DNA of 43,497 nt. Origin: Sulfurimonas sp. RIFOXYD12_FULL_33_39. GTDB lineage: Bacteria; Campylobacterota; Campylobacteria; Campylobacterales; Sulfurimonadaceae. Location of the stretch: positions 202,964 through 246,460 of the forward strand of contig MICF01000010.1 in the NCBI GenBank assembly GCA_001829785.1. Reading direction: 5' to 3'. Within the stretch, counting starts at the first letter, position 1; every line of letters starts with the position of its first letter. Shown one piece after another: positions 17,112 through 26,116 of this stretch. Under the pieces are notes generated by a model. The model made no database searches. It was not told the DNA's origin and worked only from the letters and a program-made list of their open reading frames with translations. The position numbers and the translations under genes were made by a program.

Positions 17112-17960
17112 CTATTTTTCTCCCTCTATCATAAATTTTATCGCATCATCCGTAGTGTATGGATTTTTGATATTTAGTTTTTGCATTGTAGCGCTATTAT
17201 CGACTTTTAGAGTTCCATAAAGTCTTTTATATAAATTTGGTTTTAAAATTTTTAGCACCGTTTCAAAAAACGGTACTTTAAAGAGATAGACTTTTTTTCC
17301 AAAAGCATTAGCGATTAGCTCTATTAGCCTGCTTGTACTAAGAGGATAATCATCGCTTGTCAAAAAAATTCCGCTTTTCTTTTGTTCTATAACGGCATTT
17401 ATTACATGGCAAAGATTTCCTATATAAACCATACTTCTTGCGTTTTGCATACCGCCAAAAGGCAAAACAGGTATTTTATTCACTAGATTTATAAGTTTTT
17501 TCATATTTGCTTTTGCGCCGTATCCGTAAACCAGCGGCATTCTTACTATGCTTATTTTAAAATCATTACATGTAAGTTTTTGCAGTTCAAATTCTGCCTT
17601 TAATTTGCTTTTGCCGTATTTGTCTTTTGGATTACATGTAATACTCTCATCAAAAACGCCATCTTCGCCACACGCTTTGATTGAGCTTAGAAAAACAAAA
17701 TGCCCAACTTTGCTCTCTTTAGCTTTTTTTGCCAAATCAAACGTTTGTGCAACATTTACTCTCTCATACTCCTCTTCATTAACTTCGTCTGTTTGATGAA
17801 CAAAAGCAGACATGTGAAGAACAACATCAAAGCCTTCAAGGTTTAGCAGATTAAAATCATCTCTTAAAAATGAGAACTTCTCTATATCGTATTTGTCTGC
17901 ATATTTACCTGCAAAATAACTTCCTATAAAGCCGCTTGAGCCTGTTAAGAGCATCTTCAT
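17112..17960 (-). CDS. Extended SDR nucleotide-sugar epimerase/reductase (WbpV-like)
   Basis: NAD(P)-dependent short-chain dehydrogenase of the nucleotide-sugar type, 282 residues. It has the N-terminal GSSGFIG Rossmann motif (residues 7-13), LSSIKACGE with the catalytic serine, and the YGKSK catalytic Tyr-x3-Lys. Its close partner downstream is a WecA/WbpL-like transferase. In O-antigen clusters this pair usually makes and uses a UDP-6-deoxy-HexNAc such as UDP-QuiNAc or UDP-FucNAc, so a 4-reductase or 4-epimerase role on a UDP-4-keto sugar is the likely function; this is inference from the neighbour. The ATG overlaps the preceding GT2 gene by four bases. Confidence 0.85.
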   Translation of the reverse strand: MKMLLTGSSGFIGSYFAGKYADKYDIEKFSFLRDDFNLLNLEGFDVVLHMSAFVHQTDEVNEEEYERVNVAQTFDLAKKAKESKVGHFVFLSSIKACGEDGVFDESITCNPKDKYGKSKLKAEFELQKLTCNDFKISIVRMPLVYGYGAKANMKKLINLVNKIPVLPFGGMQNARSMVYIGNLCHVINAVIEQKKSGIFLTSDDYPLSTSRLIELIANAFGKKVYLFKVPFFETVLKILKPNLYKRLYGTLKVDNSATMQKLNIKNPYTTDDAIKFMIEGEK

Positions 17961-18706
17961 CTTTTTAACAGACCCAATATCTTTGCAGGATATTTTGAGA
18001 GTATTTTCAACAAATTTGTTTTTATATTATTATCACGGCAAACCTGCAATATCTCTTTGTTTAACACTATCTTGCTCTTAAACCCGTTTGTGCTTACGCC
18101 GCCCGTTCGCATCTTTATAAGCACCTCTTTTATGTAAGAGTAACTTATTTTATGCGTATATAAAAATCTAACCAATATATCAAAATCAGATGCAATTTTG
18201 AGATCTGTTCTAAAGAGTCCGTACTTCTCGTAAACCTCTCTTTTTACAAAAAAAGTAGGATGGGCAGGCATCCAGCCGTAAGCAAATTTTTGAGGATTAA
18301 AATGTCCGCTGTCATAATAACGCACTGTTTTGTCTAAATTATCAGGCTTGACATATACCAAATCTGCAAAAACACTATCTACATGTAGTGATTCAAACTC
18401 TTTAACGACTTTCTCTATCACAAACTCATCTATATAAAAATCATCACTGTTTAGTATCCCTACTATATCGCCTGAAGCAAGTGCCAAACCTTTGTTCATG
18501 GCATCATATAAGCCACGGTCGCTCTCGCTTATAAACTTGCTTATCTTGTCTTTGTAGCTTTGCACAATCTCAACCGTACCGTCACTGCTGGCACCGTCAA
18601 TAATGATATACTCTATATCTTTATATGTTTGATTTAAAACGGACTCTATCGCATCTTTTATACACTCTTTGTTATTGCGTACTACCGTTATTATTGAGAC
18701 TTTCAA
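17957..18706 (-). CDS. Family 2 glycosyltransferase (second of two in the operon)
   Basis: GT-A fold cytoplasmic glycosyltransferase, 249 residues, WcaA/SpsA-like. Motifs: SIITVVRNN at the start, YIIIDGASSDGT (first acidic site), SESDRGLYDAMNKG and LNSDDFY (metal-binding acidic pair), then HPTFFVKREVYEKYG and a final basic helical tail. It starts at TTG 18706 with a GGAG upstream. It resembles the other GT2 at 19847-20614 throughout and sits in the same position relative to a GT4 gene. Donor and acceptor sugars cannot be read from sequence. Confidence 0.9.
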   Translation of the reverse strand: MKVSIITVVRNNKECIKDAIESVLNQTYKDIEYIIIDGASSDGTVEIVQSYKDKISKFISESDRGLYDAMNKGLALASGDIVGILNSDDFYIDEFVIEKVVKEFESLHVDSVFADLVYVKPDNLDKTVRYYDSGHFNPQKFAYGWMPAHPTFFVKREVYEKYGLFRTDLKIASDFDILVRFLYTHKISYSYIKEVLIKMRTGGVSTNGFKSKIVLNKEILQVCRDNNIKTNLLKILSKYPAKILGLLKR

Positions 18707-18709
18707 TGT

Positions 18710-19798
18710 CTATTCTCCAAACTTTTTTCTCCAAATCTCTTCGTAAAACTCATAAGTTTGACTAAAGCAGTTATCCCAGTTAAACTTTTCTGCTTGTTTA
18801 AAACCTTTACTTATCAACTCATCTCTAAAGGTAGAATTTTTGAGTTTTTCTATCTCTTTTATAAAAGATTCTGTCTTTATATCATCTACCAAAAGTCCGC
18901 TATTTCCTGCTACTTCAGGGATAGAAGAGATATTTGTACCAACAACGGGACAACCGCTTTTCATCGCTTCAACAACAGGTATTCCAAACCCTTCATAACT
19001 AGACGGGTACAGAAGACAAAATGCATTGTTATAGAGTATATTTAACTTCTTTGCATCTATTTTATCAAAATAATGTACTCTCTCTTTGATAGACTCCATT
19101 ATCTCATTTTCTTGCTTATTAAACTTTTGAGCACCCGCAACAACAAAACTGTACTCCTTTAGCTCTTTTAAAACTTCAACTGCGATATTGAAATTTTTAT
19201 AACTGCTTCTTCTGTCACCTATATATAAAATATAGTTTTTATCTTTTAAAATTTCAAATTCAGCGTTTAAATACTCCTCTTTGTTTTGGAGTTTTTTAAA
19301 TTCGCAACCTACCCCGTTGTAAATAACTTTTATTTTCGACTTTTGGATTTGCGGATAAAATTTCATCAAATCTTTTTTTGTATTTTCGGACATACATATA
19401 ATCGCGTCACTCTTTTTTATAGCAAAAGCTTTTTGCTTTACATGTACATATTTAGCCAAACCTTTTCTAAAATATTCATAAGTGAAATCATAAACAGTAG
19501 TAATATTTACAATATCTTTTTGCAAAGATACCCTGTAATAGCTGCTATGAAAGAGTGATTTTGAAGGTATCTTTTTTAAAAACGGCAAATATCTTAAAAT
19601 TTTAAAACTCAATTTGCTCTCAAGCGTTGTTTCTATATCTAGCTCACTTATAGCTATATTTTCATTTTTTGATTGATAAAAAACTATCTTGCTCTTTTTT
19701 AATTGCAACTTCTTTATAAGTTCTGCCCAATAGATAGAAATTCCCCCGATTTTTTGCAGAGAAAAAATTATATTATCGTAAACTATTAAAAATTTCAT
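18710..19798 (-). CDS. Family 4 glycosyltransferase (GT-B)
   Basis: GT-B fold retaining glycosyltransferase, 362 residues, of the group that includes mannosyltransferases MtfA-like and WbaZ-like. Motifs: IGGISIYWAEL near the start (acceptor loop), YILYIGDRRSSYKNF (start of donor domain), and EGFGIPVVEAMKSGCPVVG, the E-x7-E donor-binding motif, followed by SSIPEVAG. It shows the same layout as the GT4 at 20611-21714, including GGIS, RRSSYKNF or RGGYKNF, and SSLPE/SSIPE. The GT2 gene follows after three bases. The sugar is unknown; GDP-fucose or GDP-mannose would suit the cluster. Confidence 0.9.
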   Translation of the reverse strand: MKFLIVYDNIIFSLQKIGGISIYWAELIKKLQLKKSKIVFYQSKNENIAISELDIETTLESKLSFKILRYLPFLKKIPSKSLFHSSYYRVSLQKDIVNITTVYDFTYEYFRKGLAKYVHVKQKAFAIKKSDAIICMSENTKKDLMKFYPQIQKSKIKVIYNGVGCEFKKLQNKEEYLNAEFEILKDKNYILYIGDRRSSYKNFNIAVEVLKELKEYSFVVAGAQKFNKQENEIMESIKERVHYFDKIDAKKLNILYNNAFCLLYPSSYEGFGIPVVEAMKSGCPVVGTNISSIPEVAGNSGLLVDDIKTESFIKEIEKLKNSTFRDELISKGFKQAEKFNWDNCFSQTYEFYEEIWRKKFGE

Positions 19799-19846
19799 CT
19801 CTGACCTTTTGCAAAAATATTTATAAATTTAAGCAGATAAAAAAAA

Positions 19847-20614
19847 TTATTTTCTCTTAGAGTAGAAGCCAATAACTTTTTTTATCTTTTCCTTGCACAT
19901 CTCTTTTAAAATCAGCCAAATATAAAAAAGATTTGTTTTTGTATCTTTTTCAATTATGTTCCAACGCCCCACAATACTATCAAATCTCTTAATATCGGAG
20001 ACTCCACCCGATGAGATTGAGGAAACTATAATATCTACATGTTGGAACAAAACTTTATTTTTGTATGCTTTATAAAAAAACTCAAAATCGGCAATTATAC
20101 GCTCTGAGGTATTGTACTTATTTATTTTATGAAGCTTTGATGATATAAAAGCGCTTTGATGGCTAAAGCACGAACCTTGCCAAATATTTTGCATCTCTTT
20201 CGCAATTTCAATCCTCTTTTTATGAGGATATCTCACCTCATGGTTGCCATAAACTATATCTATGTTTTTGAAATTATTAGATAAGAAGACATCCTCTATA
20301 ACGGTTTTGTTAAAAAAAATATCTCCGCCGTTCATAAAGTTTATCCACTCTCCATGTGAGAGCTCTATACCTTTGTTCATGGCATCATAAATTCCGCCGT
20401 CTTTTTCGCTTACCCAGTAAGTGATTTTATCCTCATACTTTTTAATAATATCCAAAGTACCGTCACTAGAACCGCCGTCAATAATAATGTACTCTATATT
20501 GTCGTATGTTTGATTTATCACGCTTTTTATAGTCTCTTCAAGATATTTTTCACAGTTAAAAACCACTGTTATAATTGAAATAAGAGGTCTATTATTTAAG
20601 CTTATTGTTTTCAT
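19847..20614 (-). CDS. Family 2 glycosyltransferase (first of two in the operon)
   Basis: GT-A fold glycosyltransferase of 255 residues. Motifs: ISIITVVFNCEKYLEETI, YIIIDGGSSDGTLDII, SEKDGGIYDAMNKGIELSHG and FMNGGDIFF, where the usual SDD is GGD, leaving one acidic residue at the metal site; then SCFSHQSAFISS. It is paralogous to the GT2 at 17957-18706. The ATG overlaps the upstream GT4 gene by four bases. A 48-base gap separates it from the next gene. Confidence 0.9.
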   Translation of the reverse strand: MKTISLNNRPLISIITVVFNCEKYLEETIKSVINQTYDNIEYIIIDGGSSDGTLDIIKKYEDKITYWVSEKDGGIYDAMNKGIELSHGEWINFMNGGDIFFNKTVIEDVFLSNNFKNIDIVYGNHEVRYPHKKRIEIAKEMQNIWQGSCFSHQSAFISSKLHKINKYNTSERIIADFEFFYKAYKNKVLFQHVDIIVSSISSGGVSDIKRFDSIVGRWNIIEKDTKTNLFYIWLILKEMCKEKIKKVIGFYSKRK

Positions 20615-21714
20615 TTCAAAATACTTTCATAAATCTTTTTTGTTTCCTCTGCTGTTTTTTTCCATGAGAAAGCTTCTAATCTTTTCGTGCCTTTAGATAC
20701 AAGTTCTTGTCTGAGTTTTTCATCATTTAATACAATCTCAACTGTTTGTTTAATTGATTCTCTACTATAAGGGTCAAAATAAGCTGCTCCATCAAAAGCA
20801 ATCTCAGGTAATGAACTTGTATTACTACATACCAATGGACAACCACATGCAAATGATTCAAGTATCGGCATACCAAATCCCTCATATAAAGATGGAAAAA
20901 CAAATAACATGGCATTTTTATAAAAATATGCCAACATGTCATCATCTAAGTCATATTGAATAACTTGTTCTGAAATATTCAACTCTCTAAAAAGTTGAGC
21001 TTCGTCAGTTTTAAATTTTCCCCCACCTATACATGTAACAAACAATTCCTTATCTTCTTGCAACAGCTCCGTAATACTTTGGATAAATCTATTAAAATTC
21101 TTATATCCACCTCTTGAGCCGACAAAAAGAATATATTTTTTTGGAATACTAATATTAATTTCAATATCACTTTTATAAAACATAGAATTTCCAAGATAGA
21201 CCACTTCTATTTTAGATTCATCCGTTGCAAATAATTCAATTAAATCTGCTTTAGTACTTTTTGATATTGCTATGATTTTTGTTGCTTTTTCAACCAATAA
21301 TCTTTTATTGTGCGATGTATTATCTTTTGAAGGAAACATCTCTTGAAATTTTTCATGAATCATGTCATATACCGTTAAAACAAAAGGTTTTTCATCCAAA
21401 TACTTTAAAAAATAGGGATTATAATATGTAGGATGAAATAAATCAAAGCTTTTACTTTTTAATCGGTTTATTGAATTAATATTGTTAAAAAACGACATAA
21501 ATCTCTTTTTAGCGTAAAAATCTTTATCCTGTAAAAAATTCAAATATTGCACAAATTTTTTATCTGATATATAATAATTATCCGATATCAATAAAGAAGT
21601 ATCTATTTCTATATCTTGTGCAGAATCAAACTCTTTAATCAATTCATAAAAATATCTGGAAATACCACCATATCTCTGAGTAGAAAAAATTTGATAATCA
21701 TAGAGGATTTTCAT
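20611..21714 (-). CDS. Family 4 glycosyltransferase (GT-B), start inside a 14-base tandem repeat
   Basis: GT-B fold glycosyltransferase, 367 residues. Motifs: STQRYGGISRYFYEL, DLFHPTYYNP, YDMIHEKF, YILFVGSRGGYKNF, and EGFGMPILESFACGCPLV with SSLPEIA. It is a paralogue of the GT4 at 18710-19798. Base composition is noticeably more AT-rich than the sugar-nucleotide genes upstream, as is the methyltransferase next to it, suggesting that 20.6-22.5 kb was acquired separately. Its ATG comes directly after two copies of a 14-base repeat, and ten bases lie between it and the methyltransferase stop. Confidence 0.9.
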   Translation of the reverse strand: MKILYDYQIFSTQRYGGISRYFYELIKEFDSAQDIEIDTSLLISDNYYISDKKFVQYLNFLQDKDFYAKKRFMSFFNNINSINRLKSKSFDLFHPTYYNPYFLKYLDEKPFVLTVYDMIHEKFQEMFPSKDNTSHNKRLLVEKATKIIAISKSTKADLIELFATDESKIEVVYLGNSMFYKSDIEINISIPKKYILFVGSRGGYKNFNRFIQSITELLQEDKELFVTCIGGGKFKTDEAQLFRELNISEQVIQYDLDDDMLAYFYKNAMLFVFPSLYEGFGMPILESFACGCPLVCSNTSSLPEIAFDGAAYFDPYSRESIKQTVEIVLNDEKLRQELVSKGTKRLEAFSWKKTAEETKKIYESILK

Positions 21715-21744
21715 TTTGATTTACTCATTTTGATTTACTCATTT
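21711..21744. repeat. 14-base tandem duplication at a gene junction
   Basis: On the minus strand AAAATGAGTAAATC occurs twice in a row, followed by AAAATGAAAATC carrying the next gene's ATG. The first copy supplies the last codons and TGA of the methyltransferase gene. It looks like a recent slippage duplication. Confidence 0.7.
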
Positions 21745-22492
21745 TTAGATAATCGTCCCATGTTTTACTTTTCAATTGTTTTTGTAGTAATAGATGAAAT
21801 CCAAACTTACTAAACTTTAAAATAATTTTTAAATAAGATGGTATTCGATTCTTACTAATGAGATGAAATACGCCAAAATTATAATAATTTAATCCATATT
21901 TATTTGCTATAAAGTGTAAGGTTTGCTCACTGTAAAATGAAATATGCTGACCATGTTCCAGCCCATAATACCACCAATCTTGAGCTTCTGGTATCTTGTT
22001 TGGCAAAAGCTCTGTAGAAAAAATTATATTTTCTGAAATCTTTAGTAAGTATTCTATCTCTTGTATAGGGTTTACAAAATGCTCAAAACTTTCAAAGGTT
22101 GTTATGGCATCTATTATTTGATTTTCTGTATATTTAAAACCCTTTGCAAACAAATTGAGTGTATATCTATCATCCCAATAAAAATCAAATCCTATATCTC
22201 TCATAAGCCTTACAAAAATACCATAACCACCTGCATAATCTAAATATTTTGCATTTTTGCCAAAATAAATAGCTAAAAATATAGTTAATTTTTTTGATAA
22301 ATTGATATTTCTTTGTAAATAGCCTGTATCTGATATATTTATAGAATCACTATATGCTTCCTCTAGCCAATATGGCTCTTGTGTTTGTAAAAAGCCACAA
22401 TTTGAACAGTGATAATATTTAATTCTATATTTATTTAATACCTCTGCATCAAATATAGACTGATTTTTTTGATTGCATATCTTACAATTCAT
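21725..22492 (-). CDS. Class I SAM-dependent methyltransferase with N-terminal zinc ribbon
   Basis: A 255-residue protein opening with two CxxC knuckles (CKICNQ and CSNCG, residues 3-35) that should bind zinc. A Rossmann methyltransferase domain follows, whose SAM-binding loop reads YLDYAGGYGIFVRLM. TTFESFEHFVNP marks the usual post-II region, and YGLEHGQHISFYSEQTL is typical of polysaccharide methyltransferases in such clusters. It probably methylates a sugar of the exported glycan or its nucleotide precursor. The C-terminus (KMSKSK) lies in the tandem repeat, so its end may vary between strains. Specific substrate unknown. Confidence 0.83.
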   Translation of the reverse strand: MNCKICNQKNQSIFDAEVLNKYRIKYYHCSNCGFLQTQEPYWLEEAYSDSINISDTGYLQRNINLSKKLTIFLAIYFGKNAKYLDYAGGYGIFVRLMRDIGFDFYWDDRYTLNLFAKGFKYTENQIIDAITTFESFEHFVNPIQEIEYLLKISENIIFSTELLPNKIPEAQDWWYYGLEHGQHISFYSEQTLHFIANKYGLNYYNFGVFHLISKNRIPSYLKIILKFSKFGFHLLLQKQLKSKTWDDYLKMSKSK

Positions 22493-22561
22493 TTTATCAC
22501 TCTTTTAATTTTATTTAAAACTCTTATAAAAGAGAGTTTATTAATAAATATATTTTGTGCT

Positions 22562-23728
22562 TTAAACATCCATACACTCTGCTATAGATTCTTTTAACAT
22601 ATTATAATAATTTTTCTGTGAGTGATTATTTAAAACATACTCTAAATTTTTACTCTGCAGATATAAAATCTCTTCATCACTTAAAGCTACAGCCTCTTTT
22701 ATCGCTTTGTCAACTCCTGAATAATCAAAACTATCTATCCATACTTCATAGCCGCTAGAGATTGCTGTTTCTCTTGTTATGATAGGAATAAGTCCACCGT
22801 TTCCAATAGCCGTAATTACGGAAGCCGCACCGCCTTCTGAACATGAAGGAAAGATTACAAAAGAGCAACTTTTTAAAATATCTTCAAAGAGTTTGTCTTT
22901 GATATCGACAAAACCGTGAGTTATAATATTTTTACTATTATGTAGCTCATTTTTATATGCATTTACAAATTCAGGCTCATTTTCTAAAGCGGCGCATATA
23001 TGAAGTGTCAAATCACTGTTTTTTGAAAAATACTCCAAAAGCAAATCAAGCCCTTTATGCACAAGCCCGGAACTTCCAAACCAGAGAAAATTTCTGCTTG
23101 CATCTTTGCCTCTTTGCATAACTATTTTTTCTCCCTCTTTGGTTTTATAAAAAGGTACTGCTACCGAATAGACTTTGCCATCATAATACTTTTTGTAGCT
23201 ATTAGCACAGACATCGTTACCAAGAGCAATAATAGCATCAACCAAAACAGTTTGGTGCGACCAAGTTTTTTCTACAAATCTTGCAGATTTTGCAAGCCAG
23301 ATACCTTTTTTTTCATACACATCTTTTACCCTTTTAAGAGTTGCCTGATTTTGATGGCAGACGTGCATTCCCGTAGCATAATGTATTGTTTTTGCTTTAT
23401 ACATGTAGGGATATTCAAAATATTTTCTAAAGATATCTCCAAAACCGAGTATCAAATCATACTTTGACAAATCTACACTTTTACTATTGTCATAATGGAT
23501 TATATCAACGTTGTAATTGAGTTCAAAAAGTATTTTCACCAAAGATTGCGCTTCAAAAAAATTTGTATGTGACATTGAATTTTTTATAAATGGAATTGTC
23601 ATATGTGATACTAACGCATTTTTGGAAAAATCTGTTTTGCAGTAATTGGTAATTGTTTGATTCTCTATAAAATTTATTATACTTTTTTTCACAAACTTAG
23701 GCAAAAATCTTTTAATATTTTTTTTCAT
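22562..23728 (-). CDS. GT-B glycosyltransferase, family 4-like
   Basis: A 388-residue protein with the two-domain GT-B layout. The C-terminal half begins FLWFGSSGLVHKGLDLLLEY and includes the donor-binding FPSCSEGGAASVITAIGNGG and a following ETAIS segment. The N-terminal third (SMSHTNFFEAQSLVKIL, DLILGFGDIFRKYFEYP, HYATGMHVCHQN) is more divergent. The ATG at 23728 has a GGAG-type site and matches the basic start MKKNIKRFLPKF; a longer frame to 23791 runs deep into the flippase gene and is unlikely. It overlaps the flippase gene by 17 bases. Substrate unknown. Confidence 0.83.
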   Translation of the reverse strand: MKKNIKRFLPKFVKKSIINFIENQTITNYCKTDFSKNALVSHMTIPFIKNSMSHTNFFEAQSLVKILFELNYNVDIIHYDNSKSVDLSKYDLILGFGDIFRKYFEYPYMYKAKTIHYATGMHVCHQNQATLKRVKDVYEKKGIWLAKSARFVEKTWSHQTVLVDAIIALGNDVCANSYKKYYDGKVYSVAVPFYKTKEGEKIVMQRGKDASRNFLWFGSSGLVHKGLDLLLEYFSKNSDLTLHICAALENEPEFVNAYKNELHNSKNIITHGFVDIKDKLFEDILKSCSFVIFPSCSEGGAASVITAIGNGGLIPIITRETAISSGYEVWIDSFDYSGVDKAIKEAVALSDEEILYLQSKNLEYVLNNHSQKNYYNMLKESIAECMDV

Positions 23729-25028
23729 CTCTTCTCCATAAAATTTCAAGCAGTAGTGAAGATAAAAAGAGTTTAAGTATCCGTCTATCATACATGTAAA
23801 AAATAAAATACGTCAGCATCAATCCTATAAGAAGTGCATAAACTGCGCCTTTTACTCCATATATTTGAATTAGAAAGTAGTTTAAAATTATGTTAAATAT
23901 AGCAGTAAGAAGATGAAAATATAGAGTTCTTTTTGTTTTATTTTCAACAACCATCCACTGATTCCATAAAGAATTATAAAAAATAAAAATATTTACCAAC
24001 GCTAAAAGAGGGAGTATCTCAACCGAGTCTGCATACTTATCTGCGTAAGTAACAGCTATGATACTCTCGCTAAACAAAACATAAATGACAAATATAGAGA
24101 TAGCTGCCCAAACTAAAAGTGTTGAGAGTGACAAAACTCTTTTATAAAATAGATTTTTATCTTTATATACCGACACGATTGCAGGAAATAAAGAGCCTAA
24201 AATTAAGCCAGGTAAAAAGTACCATAAGGTTACTAGTTTATAAGCGGCACTGTATATTCCCGCATAGTATTCACTTAGCATCTCTTTTATCATTATGTTG
24301 TCAATATTTGAAAAGAGTACAAACGACATACCGCCTATCATCAAAGGCCAGCTCTCTCTAAGCAAAAACACGGCTCTCTTTTTTTCAAACTTCCAGTTTA
24401 CAATTTTTAAGTTTTTGTGTTTTATATAAAAGTATATAAACCCACATGCCAAAACAATACTATCAAACAGCACAACCCATGCAAAAGCTTCAAGAGGCGC
24501 TTTGGTTAGTATAAGTATTATTTTCAAAATTGTTGAGATAAACAGAGCAATAAAATTTGCAAAAACGATGTATCTGCTCAAAACTTTTGACTGAAAATAA
24601 AAATCAATGACATTAAAACTTTGAAAAATTGTCGCCGATGCAATAATGAAAATAAGCCTGTTTGTATAAGAGTCGCTTGATATAAAACTTAGAGCAAATG
24701 CCAATAAAACAAGTACAAAAACTGCACCTATAAGCTTTAGCCAAAATGCCGTACCGATTAACTCATCACGCGACTTCTCATCTTTTACAAGTTCTCGCAC
24801 TACAATACTATCAAGCCCAAAAGTAGCTACTGCGGCAAATAGTCCCACAAAACTTTGAGCATAACTAAAGAGTCCAAACTGCGAGGGACCTAAATATTTA
24901 GCAACCCAAATACCTACAAAAAGTCCAACTACCATGCGAAGGATTTTTTCACCCATAAGCCATGAACTGTTTTTAAAATATTTCATAAAACCTTGATGAT
25001 TTTGCAGGTGCTTTAGTTTAGTAATCAT
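23712..25028 (-). CDS. wzx: Wzx-like lipid-linked oligosaccharide flippase
   Basis: Inner-membrane MOP-family protein, 438 residues with about twelve hydrophobic segments, that turns undecaprenyl-linked repeat units to the periplasmic side. Family features: N-terminal NSSWLMGEKILRMVVGLFVG, WVAKYLGPSQFGLFSYAQSF, a TFGLDSIVVREL segment, and the FSNIDNIMIKEML half-way region. It is translationally coupled to the GDP-fucose synthase gene by a four-base ATGA overlap. Its presence indicates a Wzx-dependent route rather than an ABC exporter, although no Wzy polymerase is seen in the window. Confidence 0.88.
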   Translation of the reverse strand: MITKLKHLQNHQGFMKYFKNSSWLMGEKILRMVVGLFVGIWVAKYLGPSQFGLFSYAQSFVGLFAAVATFGLDSIVVRELVKDEKSRDELIGTAFWLKLIGAVFVLVLLAFALSFISSDSYTNRLIFIIASATIFQSFNVIDFYFQSKVLSRYIVFANFIALFISTILKIILILTKAPLEAFAWVVLFDSIVLACGFIYFYIKHKNLKIVNWKFEKKRAVFLLRESWPLMIGGMSFVLFSNIDNIMIKEMLSEYYAGIYSAAYKLVTLWYFLPGLILGSLFPAIVSVYKDKNLFYKRVLSLSTLLVWAAISIFVIYVLFSESIIAVTYADKYADSVEILPLLALVNIFIFYNSLWNQWMVVENKTKRTLYFHLLTAIFNIILNYFLIQIYGVKGAVYALLIGLMLTYFIFYMYDRRILKLFLSSLLLEILWRRDEKKY

Positions 25029-26116
25029 TTACTCTTTAGATACCAGCCGTAAACTTTTTTTATACCCTCTTCAAGCTCAACTTTGTGTTTCCATCCAAGG
25101 TTGTGAAGTTTGCCAGGGTCTGTTAATTTTAGCATCGTACCGTCTGGTTTGAGAGTATTAAAATAAAATTCGCCCTCAAAACCTATAATGCTTTTTATAA
25201 GATATGCCAACTCTTTTATGGATATATCTTCACCGCTTCCTATGTTTATATGAGTGTTCTTTATCTCTTTGCTATTTAAATCACATGTATCTTTTGCATC
25301 TATATTCTCCATTAAAAACACACATGCATCCGCCATATCTTCCGAATACAAAAACTCTCTGCGAGGTTTTCCGCTTCCCCAAATCTCGATGCTCACACCC
25401 TCTTTATCACTCTGTTTTATACCGTACTTGTGCAAAACTGCTTCTATCTCTTGCATAGAAGCGCTTCCTGAAATATTTTCTATCGGATTTTTATTCAAAT
25501 CTTCTCTCAGAGCGGCTTCATTTTTCTCTTGTAAACATTTTCCCAAATGTATTTTTCTAATCATTGCCGGAAGTACATGTGATTTTTCAAGGTCATAATT
25601 ATCATTTGCCCCGTAAAGGTTTGTAGGCATTACGCTTATAAAATTTGTACCGTACTGAATATTATAGCTCTCACACATTTTAATACCTGCTATCTTTGCT
25701 ATGGCATAAGGTTCGTTTGTATATTCCAGTTCCGATGTCAGCAAGCTCTCTTCGCGCATAGGTTGCGGAGCATTTTTTGGATATATACATGTACTTCCCA
25801 AAAAAAGCAGTTTTTTTACCCCGTGCATATAACACTGATGTATCACATTGTTTTGAACTTCTAAATTTTCATAAATAAAATCAGCGCGATATGTGTTGTT
25901 TGCTATTATACCGCCTACTTTTGCGGCAGCTAAGATAACGTACTCAGGCTTCTCTTTTTCAAAGAACTCTTTAACTGCTTGCTGATTTATCAAATCAAGT
26001 TCAGAGTGAGTTCTGTAAATAAGGTTTGTATAACCTTTTTGAAGCAAATTTTTCACTATGGCACTTCCGACAAGTCCAAGATGTCCTGCTACATAAATTT
26101 TGCTATTTATTTGCAT
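25025..26116 (-). CDS. fcl: GDP-L-fucose synthase
   Basis: NADPH-dependent epimerase-reductase converting GDP-4-keto-6-deoxymannose to GDP-L-fucose. The extended-SDR features are all present: YVAGHLGLVGSAIVKNL, AAAKVGGIIANNTYRADFI, LGSTCIYPKNAPQPMREE, YAIAKIAG (catalytic Tyr-x3-Lys), PTNLYGANDNYD and GSGKPRREFLYSEDMADA. At 363 residues it is some 40 longer than the common 310-325. The extra residues lie between the KIHLGKCLQ helix and the IEIWGSGKPRREF strand. The gene that makes its substrate, gmd, is not in the window. It overlaps the epimerase upstream by 14 bases. Confidence 0.93.
   Translation of the reverse strand: MQINSKIYVAGHLGLVGSAIVKNLLQKGYTNLIYRTHSELDLINQQAVKEFFEKEKPEYVILAAAKVGGIIANNTYRADFIYENLEVQNNVIHQCYMHGVKKLLFLGSTCIYPKNAPQPMREESLLTSELEYTNEPYAIAKIAGIKMCESYNIQYGTNFISVMPTNLYGANDNYDLEKSHVLPAMIRKIHLGKCLQEKNEAALREDLNKNPIENISGSASMQEIEAVLHKYGIKQSDKEGVSIEIWGSGKPRREFLYSEDMADACVFLMENIDAKDTCDLNSKEIKNTHINIGSGEDISIKELAYLIKSIIGFEGEFYFNTLKPDGTMLKLTDPGKLHNLGWKHKVELEEGIKKVYGWYLKSK

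Noticed and set aside
22518..22539. Short hairpin AAACTCT/AGAGTTT between the methyltransferase and glycosyltransferase genes
   Set aside because: A seven-base AT-rich stem without a clear T-run in the direction of transcription; too weak to call a terminator.
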